A stretch of 36,329 nucleotides of DNA from an uncultured Bacilli bacterium (GTDB taxonomy: Bacteria > Bacillota_I > Bacilli_A > RF39 > UBA660), in NCBI GenBank assembly GCA_944358945.1, contig CALVSH010000080.1, positions 1-36,329 on the forward strand, written 5' to 3'. A program made the position numbers and the translations under genes. Below are positions 7,192 to 16,221 of the stretch, one piece after another (the first letter of the stretch is position 1; each line of letters begins with the position of its first letter). The notes below the pieces were generated by a model, which had not been told where the DNA came from, searched no databases, and saw only the letters and a program-made list of their open reading frames with translations.

Positions 7192-8055
7192 TTAATCTAT
7201 ATGACTGGTAACATAAATAGTTGGATATTTTACATGAAAAGAATGATGTCTTACTAATTCCCTTTTAATTTTTTCTTCTAACCTAGTTACTTGTCTCAAC
7301 GTTAAAGATGAATCCATCTCCACAATTAACTGTAACTTATAGTACTTTCCATAACGAATTAAATAAATCTTAACTTTCTCAACTCCCTTTATTTCCAATA
7401 AGAACTGTTCTATTTCTGAAGAAAGTTTAGAATCTACTTCTACTTTTCCAATCAAATTCATAGAGTTTTCGATCATAATTTCAATCGCAGTCTTTGCCAC
7501 CAACAATCCAATACAAACTCCAACAACTAAATCAACATAGCGAAAAACTACAATTCTATCTGAAAATTGTAATAAAATAACCGCAACCACAACACCAAGC
7601 GATGCATACAAATCCATCTTAGATTCTTCAAACGAAGTGATAAGTAACTGACTATTAATCTTCTTACCAACGGTATAAAGTAAAATAAGTACAATAATTT
7701 TTAAACCAAAACAAGCAAACAATATCCAAAGTACCGAAAGACTAGGAATATGCCATTGACTTCGAATTCCATTAAAAATAATAAAAATTGACAGTAACAA
7801 TAACAATACTCCAACAAACAAATTAGTAAGATATTCTATCTTTCCAAAGCCAAACGGATGACTTCTAGTAGGTCTCTTTTTAGAAAATTTTGCCCCTAAA
7901 AACGAAACAATATCAGTAACAAAATCGCTAAAAGTTTGTAACCCATCTGCAAGCAAAGAACCAAATTGAAAGAAAATACCAGCTACTATTTTAAAAATCG
8001 AAATAACTAAATTTGAAACCATACTAAATATCAAAACTCTAGATTCCTTACCCAT
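7192..8055 (-). CDS. Cation diffusion facilitator (MntE/YdfM-like), second of a tandem pair
   Basis: The 287-residue transporter has about six membrane helices (residues 8-30, 35-55, 78-96, 108-128, 148-165, 170-190) and a C-terminal cytoplasmic regulatory domain (about 205-287). Family hallmarks are SLLADGLQTFSDFVTD in helix 2 and HPFGFGKIEYLTNL in the loop. CDF proteins export divalent metals (Zn, Mn, Fe, Co) in exchange for protons, usually as dimers. The metal-site pairs here are Q40-x3-D44 in helix 2 and E144-x3-D148 in helix 5, where related Mn exporters typically have N/D-x3-D and D-x3-D. The ribosome binding site lies in the last codons of the upstream paralog (4-base gap), implying coupling and perhaps a heterodimer. 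Confidence 0.9.
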   Translation of the reverse strand: MGKESRVLIFSMVSNLVISIFKIVAGIFFQFGSLLADGLQTFSDFVTDIVSFLGAKFSKKRPTRSHPFGFGKIEYLTNLFVGVLLLLLSIFIIFNGIRSQWHIPSLSVLWILFACFGLKIIVLILLYTVGKKINSQLLITSFEESKMDLYASLGVVVAVILLQFSDRIVVFRYVDLVVGVCIGLLVAKTAIEIMIENSMNLIGKVEVDSKLSSEIEQFLLEIKGVEKVKIYLIRYGKYYKLQLIVEMDSSLTLRQVTRLEEKIKRELVRHHSFHVKYPTIYVTSHID

Positions 8056-8059
8056 AATT

Positions 8060-8929
8060 TTACTCCCTTTCTAAATCATTTGTAATATAAATAGTCGGAT
8101 ATTTCACATGAAAAAATCGATGTCTCATCAACTCACGTTTTAATTTATGTTCTAAATTAGTAATTTGTCTAACACTTAAATTACTATCTACTTCTAACAT
8201 AATATGAATTTGATAATAATTTCCATATTTAATCAAAGTAAACTTTGTATCTGTAACACCATGAAAACTAAGAATAAACTCTCGAATATTAGAAACTAAC
8301 TCAGAATTAATTTCTGCTTCTCCTAATAAAGACAAAGAATTTTCTGAAATAATTTTTAAAGCCATAGTCAAGACCATAAGACCAATCATACTAGATCCAA
8401 TGATATCAGCATATTTTAAAACAGGAAAAAGATTAGAAAACTTTAAACACAAGACAACGATAAAAACAATAATAGTAGAATATAAATCAGCTTTTGCTTC
8501 TCTTAAAGAGGTAATCAATACTTGACTACGAATCTTTTTATTAGTATACCCTAAGAACACTAAAACAATGACTTTTAAGAAAAAAACTGTAAGAAGTAAG
8601 AAAAACACAACATTATCTGGATAAGTTACCTCACTCAAGAATCCCTGAATAATAATATAGATAGACAAGACAACAAGTAACATTCCAACAAACAAATTAG
8701 TAAGATATTCAACCCTTCCAAACCCATAAGGATGATGTCTCGTAGGCCTTTTTTTAGAAAGATGAACCCCAAGGAAAGAAACCAAGTCTGTAATAAAATC
8801 ACTCAGTGTATGAAGACCATCTGCAAACAAACTTCCTAAATGAAAAAACAATCCTCCTGAAAACTTAATAATAGAAATAATAAAATTATAAAACATACTA
8901 AATACTAAAGCTTTTAATTCTCTTGTCAT
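8060..8929 (-). CDS. Cation diffusion facilitator (MntE/YdfM-like), first of a tandem pair
   Basis: From the ATG at 8929, preceded by AGGAG, the protein is 289 residues; the frame stays open upstream but without a better start. It is closely similar along its whole length to the downstream gene: the same SLFADGLHTLSDFITD helix 2, RPTRHHPYGFGRVEYLTNLFVG loop and FHVKYPTIYI C-terminus. The metal-site pairs are H40-x3-D44 and E144-x3-D148, so it differs from its partner at the first residue (His instead of Gln). It is a membrane metal/proton antiporter by family; the metal is not predictable from sequence because the helix 5 Glu is unusual. An extended -10 promoter lies just upstream. Confidence 0.9.
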   Translation of the reverse strand: MTRELKALVFSMFYNFIISIIKFSGGLFFHLGSLFADGLHTLSDFITDLVSFLGVHLSKKRPTRHHPYGFGRVEYLTNLFVGMLLVVLSIYIIIQGFLSEVTYPDNVVFFLLLTVFFLKVIVLVFLGYTNKKIRSQVLITSLREAKADLYSTIIVFIVVLCLKFSNLFPVLKYADIIGSSMIGLMVLTMALKIISENSLSLLGEAEINSELVSNIREFILSFHGVTDTKFTLIKYGNYYQIHIMLEVDSNLSVRQITNLEHKLKRELMRHRFFHVKYPTIYITNDLERE

Positions 8930-8954
8930 ACCTACTACTCCTATCCTATTAAAA

Positions 8955-8983
8955 ATTATATCACAAAAGTAAAAAAACTCTAA
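8955..8983 (-). promoter_or_regulatory. Extended -10 promoter for the CDF pair
   Basis: The minus strand carries TGA-TATAAT (TATAAT at 8955-8960) with a weak -35 (TTAGAG, 8978-8983) at 17 bases. It lies 26 bases before the start codon at 8929. Confidence 0.55.
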
Positions 8984-9002
8984 TAACAATTGTTTTTAAA
9001 AT

Positions 9003-9037
9003 AAAAAAAGAAGCTGAAATTATTTTCTATCAACTTC
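9003..9037 (-). terminator. Intrinsic terminator of the dnaG-rpoD-trmK operon
   Basis: On the minus strand GAAGTTGA (9030-9037) pairs with TCAGCTTC (9010-9017) and is followed by seven T. The stem begins inside the last codons of trmK, and its stop codon lies in the loop. Confidence 0.8.
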
Positions 9038-9691
9038 TTCTTTCAACATCTTAATTTCTCTTTTCACCAAGAACTTCTTAAAACGATAGTTTTTAGGTAA
9101 AACTTTAATTAAAATTTTTCGAGACACTAACTCTCTTTTATAATATTCATGAAAAAGTTTTCCCTTCTTCTCTAATAATACTGGTCCAAAGAAATATTCT
9201 TTTCTACTATATTTTCTCTTTCCTTTTTTAAAAATTAAAATTTGATAAATAAACTTTCCCTCTTTTACAAGTTCTTCATTAGCTAAATAAAACTCATTTT
9301 TACACAAAAACTTTTTAACATCAATTTGATAATTATTAGGACTAAGAATAATAGTATTTACCTTTTTTAACACTTCCATATGAGCCTTAAAAATACCAAT
9401 CATGCTTCTTCCACCCATACCAGAAATAATAATTGTATCAATATCATCACTATAAGTATCAAGACCATCACCAAGTCTACATTCTATCTCATCTTCTAGA
9501 TGATATTTTTTAATATTTTCTCGAGCGTGATTCAAAGGCCCCTCTTTAACATCACTCGCAATTGTTTTAATATTCTTTTTTCTTTGTACCAAGTAAATAT
9601 CTAAAAACGCATGGTCACATCCAACATCTAAACAAAAGGAATTAGCTTCCACTAAATCCCCTATTTTTTTTAACCTATTATTAATTTTCAT
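9020..9691 (-). CDS. trmK: tRNA (adenine(22)-N(1))-methyltransferase TrmK
   Basis: The 223-residue Rossmann-fold methyltransferase would use SAM to methylate N1 of adenine 22 in the D-loop region of tRNA. Visible are the SAM-binding motif FCLDVGCDHAFLDIYL (residues 19-34), the acidic end of strand 2 (IASDVKEGPLNHA), GDGLDTY, and the family signature IIISGMGGRSMIGI (about 88-101) followed by ILSPNNYQ. The C-terminal 60 residues are lysine-rich and helical, as in TrmK, suiting tRNA contact. Its ATG overlaps the rpoD stop codon by one base (TAATG), so it is translationally coupled. Gene order dnaG-rpoD-trmK is the classical Bacillota arrangement. Confidence 0.95.
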   Translation of the reverse strand: MKINNRLKKIGDLVEANSFCLDVGCDHAFLDIYLVQRKKNIKTIASDVKEGPLNHARENIKKYHLEDEIECRLGDGLDTYSDDIDTIIISGMGGRSMIGIFKAHMEVLKKVNTIILSPNNYQIDVKKFLCKNEFYLANEELVKEGKFIYQILIFKKGKRKYSRKEYFFGPVLLEKKGKLFHEYYKRELVSRKILIKVLPKNYRFKKFLVKREIKMLKEEVDRK

Positions 9692-10782
9692 TAATCAGTT
9701 AAGAAATCCTTTAATTTTCTAGAACGAGATGGATGTCTTAATTTACGTAACGCTTTTGCTTCAATTTGACGAATTCTTTCACGAGTAACTCCAAAGATTT
9801 GACCAACTTCTTCTAGAGTACGACATTGACCATCATCAAGTCCAAAACGTAGACGTAATACTTTTTCTTCACGATCTGTAAGTGTTCCTAAAACTCCTTG
9901 TAACTCTTCTTTTAACATTTCAATAGTAGCATACTCTTCAGGTCCCATGGTTCTCTCATCTTTAATAAAGTCTCCCAAATGAGAATCATCCTCTTCTCCA
10001 ATTGGTGTTTCTAGTGATACAGGATCTTGAGAAATCTTATAAACTTCACGAACCTTCTCAATAGAAATTCCTAACTTTTTAGCAATCTCTTCATCCGTTG
10101 GCTCCCTATTTAAATCTTGTGTTAATTGACGTTGTACACGAGCTAATTTATTAATAGTCTCCACCATATGTACTGGAACACGAATAGTTCTAGCTTGATC
10201 AGCAATTGCACGAGTAATTGCCTGACGAATCCACCAAGTTGCATAAGTAGAAAATTTATATCCTTTAGTAGGATCAAATTTATCAACAGCTTTCATTAAT
10301 CCAATATTACCCTCTTGAATTAAATCCAAGAATAACATACCACGACCAACATAACGTTTCGCAATACTAACAACTAATCTCAAATTAGACTCTGCTAACA
10401 ATCTTTTTGCTTCTTCGTCTCCCTCTTCAGCACGCTTTGCATATTCAAACTCTTCATCACTAGTAAGCAAATTAATACGACCAATCTCTTTCAAGTACAT
10501 ACGTACAGGATCATTAATTTTAACATCTTTAGACAAAGTCAAATTTTCAACAGGGACTTCCTCAGTAATCTCTTCACCACTAACCTCATCTTGTCCATCT
10601 TCAGAAACAATACTAATTTCTGCTTCCATCAAAGAATTATAAAGTTCATCTAAGGTATCACTATCAATATCTAATCCTTTTAACTCATCTGCTAATTGTT
10701 CATAAGTTATATGACCTTGTTTCTTTCCTAACGCTAGCAACTTCTCTTTTCTTTCTTCTATTGTCTTAATTTCTCCAACCAT
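9691..10782 (-). CDS. rpoD: Primary RNA polymerase sigma factor RpoD (SigA)
   Basis: The 363-residue housekeeping sigma-70 has a short region 1.1 (residues 1-80), then region 1.2 ([17 protein letters not shown], about 91-107). Region 2 contains [17 protein letters not shown] and [18 protein letters not shown], with the -10 recognition helix [19 protein letters not shown]. Region 3 ([16 protein letters not shown]) and region 4 ([15 protein letters not shown], and the helix-turn-helix [27 protein letters not shown]) complete it. It directs RNA polymerase to TTGACA/TATAAT promoters such as those seen here. Its start overlaps the dnaG 3' end by 17 bases and follows AGGAGA. Length and domains are normal for Bacilli. 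Confidence 0.98.
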   Translation of the reverse strand: MVGEIKTIEERKEKLLALGKKQGHITYEQLADELKGLDIDSDTLDELYNSLMEAEISIVSEDGQDEVSGEEITEEVPVENLTLSKDVKINDPVRMYLKEIGRINLLTSDEEFEYAKRAEEGDEEAKRLLAESNLRLVVSIAKRYVGRGMLFLDLIQEGNIGLMKAVDKFDPTKGYKFSTYATWWIRQAITRAIADQARTIRVPVHMVETINKLARVQRQLTQDLNREPTDEEIAKKLGISIEKVREVYKISQDPVSLETPIGEEDDSHLGDFIKDERTMGPEEYATIEMLKEELQGVLGTLTDREEKVLRLRFGLDDGQCRTLEEVGQIFGVTRERIRQIEAKALRKLRHPSRSRKLKDFLTD

Positions 10783-12511
10783 TCTTATTATCTCCTATCC
10801 GTAACTTCCGAATCTTCTCAGCAATTTTAGCTTGTTCTATAGGGTCTACTTCCTTCTGTAAAGAATTTGTAAGTCTTTTTATTTCTTGAGTGCGACTATA
10901 TTCACGAATCACTCCAAAATACTCAAACAATTCTTCACGAGTAGTATTTTCCATATAATTAGATGCTAAAATATCGTTAAGAAAATTAACAATCTCTTCT
11001 TTATCTTGAACATAAGTATAAAAATCTGGAATATTAATATCTCCATACGTCGTATAATAATATACAATTTCACTCGCTAACAATCGACTCTTTTCATTAG
11101 GAAAAATAAATCGTTCCTTTTCAAATAAGCTTATCACCCAGTCATTGTTTAACATAAAATAAAGAATTTGTTCCATTGCCTTTTCATACTTTGTTTTTTT
11201 CTTATTTTTAACTTGATACGTAACAACCGTTTTCACTGTCTTAGGTTTAGGTTTTTCTAATTCTCGAAAACGCATTTCCAGTGTATTATAACTCAAATCA
11301 AACTCTTTTGCAAGTTTTTTTAATATGATTTCTACTCTAATAGGATCTCCAACCTTAACAGTTTCTTGTAATACTTGGTTAATATATTGTGCAGTTTGTT
11401 CATCACTACGAAAGTCAACTGTCTCTTTTAACTTTCTAAGTTTAAAATCATTAAAGGTAACTACACTTCCTAATAAATTTTCAAATCTATCTTTACCTTC
11501 TCTTAATATAAAACTATCAGGATCATCTGGATTTGGTAACACTAATACTTTAGCTTCAATCCCCTCTTCCAACAACATATCACCAATACTTAAAGTAGCG
11601 TGAACTCCAGGGTCATCTCCATCTAAACATAAAATAATATTATCAGAAAGTCTTTTAATCAACTGAATTTGTTCATGAGTAAGAGCCGTTCCCATTAACG
11701 CAACAGTATTTCTAATACCAATCGTACTAGCACGAATGACATCCATAAATCCTTCCATGACAATAACCGATTTCTTCAACCGACATTCTTCTCTAGCTAC
11801 ATGATAATGATAAAGTAACTGACCTTTTTTAAAAATCGGTGTCTCCTTCGTATTCAAATATTTATTCATACCATTATCTTGATAAATTCTTCCACTAAAT
11901 CCAACGACTTTACCAGTCAAATCATATAAAGGAAATATAATACGATCAATATAAACATCGCGTGCATCACTAGAAAGTCCAATCGTATTTAAATCTGCCA
12001 AACTGTATTTTTTACTAACAAATAATTTAGTTAAATCATCACTTTGAGCTAAAGAAAGTCCAATCTCAAACTCTTTGATTACATTATCATCAATACCACG
12101 ATTAGCTAAATAACTTCTCGCAAATTTTCCAGCCTTTGACAACAAATTATTTTGAAAATATTTTAAAGAAAAAGAATAGGCATCATAATAAGGATCAAAT
12201 CTAGTGTTTTTCCTAGCTACTCTAACACTAGAAACATCAACTCCAACTTTTTCTCCTAAATAACGAAGTGTCTCTTTAAAATCCATATGTTCATAATTCA
12301 TCAAAAAAGTAAAAACATTTCCTGTCGCATGACAAGAAAAGCATGTATAAATCTGTTTCTCACGAGAAACACATAAAGATGGATTAGAATCATCATGAAA
12401 AGGACAAACTCCAAAATAATTTTTTCCCCTAGCTACTAACGGAATTCTCTCACCAATGATATCAACAATATCACACTTACTACGAACTTGATTGGTAAGT
12501 TCATTATTCAT
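10766..12511 (-). CDS. dnaG: DNA primase DnaG
   Basis: The 581-residue primase makes RNA primers at the replication fork. The N-terminal CHC2 zinc finger has C36, H39, C57 and C60 ([10 protein letters not shown] ... [10 protein letters not shown]). The RNA polymerase domain follows, with [16 protein letters not shown]. Then comes the TOPRIM fold with E253 (VMEGFMDV) and D297-x-D299 ([11 protein letters not shown]) for metal binding. A helical C-terminal part (about 420-581) is where the replicative helicase binds. ATG at 12511 is chosen over GTG codons six and nine bases upstream because AGGAAG lies eight bases before it. It is the first gene of the dnaG-rpoD-trmK operon. Confidence 0.97.
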   Translation of the reverse strand: MNNELTNQVRSKCDIVDIIGERIPLVARGKNYFGVCPFHDDSNPSLCVSREKQIYTCFSCHATGNVFTFLMNYEHMDFKETLRYLGEKVGVDVSSVRVARKNTRFDPYYDAYSFSLKYFQNNLLSKAGKFARSYLANRGIDDNVIKEFEIGLSLAQSDDLTKLFVSKKYSLADLNTIGLSSDARDVYIDRIIFPLYDLTGKVVGFSGRIYQDNGMNKYLNTKETPIFKKGQLLYHYHVAREECRLKKSVIVMEGFMDVIRASTIGIRNTVALMGTALTHEQIQLIKRLSDNIILCLDGDDPGVHATLSIGDMLLEEGIEAKVLVLPNPDDPDSFILREGKDRFENLLGSVVTFNDFKLRKLKETVDFRSDEQTAQYINQVLQETVKVGDPIRVEIILKKLAKEFDLSYNTLEMRFRELEKPKPKTVKTVVTYQVKNKKKTKYEKAMEQILYFMLNNDWVISLFEKERFIFPNEKSRLLASEIVYYYTTYGDINIPDFYTYVQDKEEIVNFLNDILASNYMENTTREELFEYFGVIREYSRTQEIKRLTNSLQKEVDPIEQAKIAEKIRKLRIGDNKNGWRN

Positions 12512-12539
12512 TGACACCACTTCCTATAAACTAGTCTTA

Positions 12540-12568
12540 ATTATATCATATTTACACGATTTTTTCTA
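12540..12568 (-). promoter_or_regulatory. Promoter of the dnaG-rpoD-trmK operon
   Basis: On the minus strand TAGAAA (12563-12568) is followed after 17 bases by TGA-preceded TATAAT (12540-12545), an extended -10. It overlaps the last codon and stop of the upstream unknown gene, so the replication/transcription operon can be driven separately. Confidence 0.6.
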
Positions 12569-13027
12569 TATTTTATAACTCTTTTGTTTACTTCTTTTCA
12601 CCTCAGAAATCATATCACGACAAAAAGCATTCATTAAAGTATTAGAATACCAAATATCTTTAATAACTTCTGAATCCATAACTTTTCCTTGCTTCTGATT
12701 AAAAATAAAATTTGCCATATCTAAATAATAATTCATACTAAATAAACTTAAAGGATAAATTCTTTGATAATTATTATCGTCTAAATAAGAATTTAATTGA
12801 TATTGAACATCTAAACAATTAATACAAATTCCTCGTAACATAGGATTCCATTGTTGCTCTAAGTCACTTGCTCTAAAATAGTCAACAGAATAGTACTCTT
12901 TATGTTTTTCTAATAATTTAATATTAGTATCAATTCTTGTTTTTACCTGCGTAAAACTATCAACACCAGTATCAGTATATTTTTCATATTCTTTTAATAA
13001 TTCATCACTTTCTTGAAATAATTTCAA
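12566..13027 (-). CDS. Unrecognised small helical protein, last of a five-gene cluster
   Basis: The 153-residue soluble protein has no signal or membrane segment and is predicted mostly helical. The start codon is TTG at 13027, supported by AGGTGATATA just before it; there is no in-frame ATG for a long stretch. Residues about 78-106 (LDDNNYQRIYPLSLFSMNYYLDMANFIFN) resemble the DNYQEIxxLGxFC segment of the genes at 13062 and 13654, so it is probably a diverged paralog. It has several tyrosines and a basic tail (KRSKQKSYKI). I do not recognise the family. It is followed by dnaG, whose promoter overlaps its 3' end. Confidence 0.75.
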   Translation of the reverse strand: MKLFQESDELLKEYEKYTDTGVDSFTQVKTRIDTNIKLLEKHKEYYSVDYFRASDLEQQWNPMLRGICINCLDVQYQLNSYLDDNNYQRIYPLSLFSMNYYLDMANFIFNQKQGKVMDSEVIKDIWYSNTLMNAFCRDMISEVKRSKQKSYKI

Positions 13028-13061
13028 TATATCACCTAACCTCTTCTTTTTTATTATAATT

Positions 13062-13649
13062 TTATTTTTTAATTTTTGTTTTTTGATTATCTAAATCATT
13101 AATATAACACTCAGCTTTATGAGTACAAAAATCCCAAACTAAGTTAGTAGATTGTTCAATATCACTAACAAAGGATGGATGATACATATCTTCAGACCCT
13201 TGATTAATATTATCGTAAATAGCGTCAACACTTAAGCCAGCTCTTCTTATAGTATCAACAAAAACCTGATTGCAAAAGTCCCCTAACCGACTAATCTCTT
13301 GATAATTATCAGAAGTAAGTTCTTGTAAAAAATCAGACTGTAAAGAATAAAAAGTTTTACATATATCAATACAAAACTCCATCGACAATATCTCACCCTC
13401 TAGTGCTTCCACTTTCGGAATTTCCCAAATTAAAGGTGGAATAACTAACATATAATAGAAAGAAATCTTAAATTTTTCTAGTTTTGTTTTTCGAATACTC
13501 TCTTCCCAGGATGTAATCTGTTCGGAAATATCATCACAAAAAACTTCTTGTTGATACGTAGCATCTTCTAAATTAGAGACTTCACTATCAGATACAATAT
13601 AATTTAAATAAGCTTCTCTTACTTCCTCTTCATCTCGAAATAACCCCAT
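13062..13649 (-). CDS. Unrecognised helical protein (DNYQEI-type paralog)
   Basis: The protein is 195 residues from the ATG at 13649, which follows GGTGATTTC; an ATG 15 bases upstream has no ribosome binding site. It is acidic in the N-terminal half (MGLFRDEEEVREAY, EVFCDDISEQITSWEESI), with a short hydrophobic stretch MLVIPPLIW at about 73-81 that is too short to be a clear membrane helix. TSDNYQEISRLGDFC (about 126-140) is shared with NQDNYQEIEKLGCFC of the next gene upstream, and both have a FCDDIS or SCDDVS motif at about residue 38 or 30. The two are therefore paralogs. The function is unknown. It starts four bases after the stop of the upstream gene, implying coupled translation. Confidence 0.8.
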   Translation of the reverse strand: MGLFRDEEEVREAYLNYIVSDSEVSNLEDATYQQEVFCDDISEQITSWEESIRKTKLEKFKISFYYMLVIPPLIWEIPKVEALEGEILSMEFCIDICKTFYSLQSDFLQELTSDNYQEISRLGDFCNQVFVDTIRRAGLSVDAIYDNINQGSEDMYHPSFVSDIEQSTNLVWDFCTHKAECYINDLDNQKTKIKK

Positions 13650-13653
13650 GAAA

Positions 13654-14238
13654 TCACCTGCCATTTTTTATAAACAACTTCTCATTTTTGTAATCAGATT
13701 GATGCACTTCACCCATCTTCTCATCACGAAAAGTCAAAAAATTACCAATTGCTGTTAAAACATTATCAAACGTTGATGGATCAAAACGGCGATCAAATCC
13801 TTCTTTTATATTATATCCCGAAATAATATCTGCTTGATTAATATAATCAATAACTTCTTTCCCATAATCAAAACAAAAACATCCTAACTTTTCTATTTCT
13901 TGATAATTATCTTGGTTAACTTCTGAATGTAATTCCTTAATAGTATAATACAATTTATACATAAATCCATATCGAATCTTACTTGCTTCATTTTGACTAT
14001 GACGAACAACATAATATTTAGAAATAGAAAGTCGTCCACCTAATAATTTTATAGCGGCATCACTAAAGAAATTACTATGATCTAAATCCAATAAAGCATC
14101 ACCAAGAAAAATACAATAATCACTCAACCGATCCGAAACATCATCACAACTATCTGAAGGATTAAAAACTTCATAATCAGAATAAGAATTTTTAAGATCA
14201 TCATAAGAAAGATATAAACTAAATTTATTTTCTAGCAT
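13654..14238 (-). CDS. Unrecognised helical protein (DNYQEI-type paralog)
   Basis: The 194-residue protein is predicted soluble and helical. Shared features with the downstream gene are an N-terminal LSYDDLKNSYSDYEV segment matching EEEVREAYLNYIV, SCDDVSDRLSDY matching FCDDISEQITSW, and NQDNYQEIEKLGCFCFD (about 122-138). After that comes a region ending FDPSTFDNVL, matching YHPSFVSDI. The protein is rich in Asp, Tyr and Ser. It overlaps the upstream gene by seven bases and has AGAAGG eight bases before its ATG. I cannot assign a function. The conservation of three blocks between neighbours indicates local duplication followed by strong divergence. Confidence 0.8.
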   Translation of the reverse strand: MLENKFSLYLSYDDLKNSYSDYEVFNPSDSCDDVSDRLSDYCIFLGDALLDLDHSNFFSDAAIKLLGGRLSISKYYVVRHSQNEASKIRYGFMYKLYYTIKELHSEVNQDNYQEIEKLGCFCFDYGKEVIDYINQADIISGYNIKEGFDRRFDPSTFDNVLTAIGNFLTFRDEKMGEVHQSDYKNEKLFIKNGR

Positions 14239-14663
14239 AATGTCAACCTTCTTCTTGAATAGATATAATCATCAATAAAATCAAAAAAAGCATCAACCGA
14301 AGTATTTACTTCATCTAAAGATAACCTATTAGTAACTAAATTTTCATAGGCCAAGCTAGTCTCTGAAAACATATCATCTATAAACGGTAACAAATCACAA
14401 ACTAAGAAAGTATTATCCAAAAAATATTCCTCGTTCTGAAACACTTCATACTGTTTTTTAAATTTATCAAAAACACTTGCACCGCTAATATTGATATCTT
14501 CCATAACACTATTTTTATCTGAATTCATTTTATTTAAATTTATTCTTTCATTAGAATTTTCAATACCACGTTCAATATCACCAAACAAGTCTTTACTAAT
14601 TTTCTCATATAAATAATTATTAACAAATAATTCTCTATATTCATCCTTTGTCTTATATAACAC
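14232..14663 (-). CDS. Unrecognised small acidic protein, GTG start
   Basis: The 143-residue protein has a GTG start at 14663, seven bases after an AGGGGG site; no alternative ATG precedes the DEYRELF segment. It is predicted soluble and helical with a low-complexity Asn/Ser/Glu region (about 33-55) and a hydrophobic-helix pair in the second half (FLVCDLLPFIDDMF and VDAFFDFIDDYIY). The opening KTKDEYRELFVNNYLYE resembles the openings of the neighbouring cluster members. It overlaps the next gene by seven bases. The function is unknown. Confidence 0.7.
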   Translation of the reverse strand: MLYKTKDEYRELFVNNYLYEKISKDLFGDIERGIENSNERINLNKMNSDKNSVMEDINISGASVFDKFKKQYEVFQNEEYFLDNTFLVCDLLPFIDDMFSETSLAYENLVTNRLSLDEVNTSVDAFFDFIDDYIYSRRRLTLC

Positions 14664-14681
14664 AACTCTACCCCCTAAGAA

Positions 14682-15200
14682 TTATTTTTTTATCTTTACA
14701 TTCGCTATTGTTTCTACATGAGATATCATACCATCATAAAAATCTGAAAATGCTTCTCTTGCCTCTATTACGTCATCTAAATAAAGACAAGGAAACGAAG
14801 TTAAATACTTATCTTTCTCTGCTATTGTTTGATCAATATTCATAAATTGCCAAAATATGAACTTTTCCATATTACTAAGTGCTTTAGAATTTAACATCAT
14901 TTGTGCTTCGTATACTTGCAGATAATAATCATGAAATTCTAAACAAATATTCATCCCTAAGCATAGTAACTCTCTTCTATTTTTATAATAACACAAATCA
15001 GTGTCACCACACAGTAAACCTTTCATCTTCTCGTAAAACATAAACTTTTCATTACGCAAATACTCTTTAGTATAAAATCTACCTTTAGAATCAATGACAT
15101 CACAAGCTTCCAAATCACAAACTAAATCTTGATAAGGGTAACCATGCTCCCTAAATTCTAAAAACATCTTTATATAATTTTTTTTATCATTTATAAGCAT
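14682..15200 (-). CDS. Unrecognised small protein, first of the five-gene cluster
   Basis: This 172-residue soluble protein contains six Cys (including LVCDLEACDVID and GLLCGDTDLCYY) without a clear zinc-finger spacing. It is predicted helical, with aromatic-rich segments ICLEFHDYYLQVYEAQMML and FIFWQFMNID. The C-terminal part LDDVIEAREAFSDFYDGMISHVETI resembles the C-terminal helices of its neighbours in pattern, but I cannot show clear homology. It begins ten bases after yqeH with GAGGAG before the ATG, so the five genes are probably co-transcribed with yqeG-yqeH. I do not recognise the family. Confidence 0.75.
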   Translation of the reverse strand: MLINDKKNYIKMFLEFREHGYPYQDLVCDLEACDVIDSKGRFYTKEYLRNEKFMFYEKMKGLLCGDTDLCYYKNRRELLCLGMNICLEFHDYYLQVYEAQMMLNSKALSNMEKFIFWQFMNIDQTIAEKDKYLTSFPCLYLDDVIEAREAFSDFYDGMISHVETIANVKIKK

Positions 15201-15210
15201 ATAAACTCCT

Positions 15211-16221
15211 CTAAATCATATTTCGTCTTAAAAACGAGTCAACGTTCTGATCAATATAAACATCTATCTCACACTTATCAACCATCTTAATAAATCCTAA
15301 ACCAGATATTACTAAATCTTCTCCATATTTCACTAAATAAGTCTTCTTACTCAAATCTTTTAAATCATCCTTATTACTAGAATTTAATAATCTCTTTACT
15401 TTCAAATCATTAGAAATATACAAAGTAAAACTATTTCTCTCACCATCTACATAATCAATTCTTAAGAAATCTTCAATAATAATAGATTGATTCTTCTTAA
15501 TTTGATAAGTCTTCGGTTTAATCTCTTTTACAGGAGAAATCTTTTTTACCATACGAGAATCTACTACATTTAAAATAGAACCACTATCAATTAATCCTGG
15601 AGTATCAATCAATGTCAAATAATCATTAATCTCAATAGTAATAGTATTTAACGTGGTAGAAGGAAGTGGAGACATCGTAAGTTCCTGCGTCTTATCAGAA
15701 TAATTCTTAATCAATTTATTAATCAAACTGCTCTTACCAGCATTCGTATGTCCAACGGCATAAACATTCTTACTAGTCTGATAATACTTAATTCTCTTAA
15801 GTAAGTAATCAATATTATAATTCTTATTAACACTAACAACAATAATCTCTTCAAAATTTAAGCCCATCTCTTCAAAATAAGCAATCAATTTTTCTTCTTT
15901 AACAGATTTAGGTAAAGCATCTTTCTTATTTAATACCAAGATCATCTTATTGGGGATTGCCTTACGTACCACTTCAATATCTTTATCTACATTTAATAAA
16001 TCCGTAATATATAAAACTAAATCCTTAGTACGACCTACACTCTTTAAAATAGACAAATACTCTTCATTCGATTTCGCAACCATCTGATATTCCCCATAAT
16101 TTTTCATACGAAAACATCTCTGACAAATATCATTTTCTAAACTCGTTGTATACCCTTCTTGTAAAATATTTTCATCCTGTAATAATACACCACAACCTTG
16201 ACATTTCTTTTCACTAGTCAT
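15211..16221 (-). CDS. yqeH: Ribosome biogenesis GTPase YqeH
   Basis: From ATG 16221 the protein is 336 residues. This start follows GAGGT and overlaps the yqeG stop by eight bases; the frame is open 36 bases further without good signals. An N-terminal four-cysteine zinc finger (CQGC at 7-10, then ICQRCF) precedes a circularly permuted GTPase domain. The G4 motif LNKKDALP comes first, then G1 GHTNAGKSSLINKL, a G2 Thr-containing loop (PLPSTTLNT) and G3 DTPGLID. A C-terminal RNA-binding region follows. YqeH-type GTPases act in assembly of the small ribosomal subunit. In Bacillus the next genes are usually aroE, yqeI, nadD, yqeK and rsfS; here five unknown genes follow instead. Confidence 0.96.
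   Translation of the reverse strand: MTSEKKCQGCGVLLQDENILQEGYTTSLENDICQRCFRMKNYGEYQMVAKSNEEYLSILKSVGRTKDLVLYITDLLNVDKDIEVVRKAIPNKMILVLNKKDALPKSVKEEKLIAYFEEMGLNFEEIIVVSVNKNYNIDYLLKRIKYYQTSKNVYAVGHTNAGKSSLINKLIKNYSDKTQELTMSPLPSTTLNTITIEINDYLTLIDTPGLIDSGSILNVVDSRMVKKISPVKEIKPKTYQIKKNQSIIIEDFLRIDYVDGERNSFTLYISNDLKVKRLLNSSNKDDLKDLSKKTYLVKYGEDLVISGLGFIKMVDKCEIDVYIDQNVDSFLRRNMI

Noticed and set aside
14648-14845. Plus-strand open frame antisense to the first unknown cluster gene
   Set aside because: Leu/His/Tyr-rich translation typical of antisense AT-rich DNA and no ribosome binding site; the minus-strand gene has a good one.
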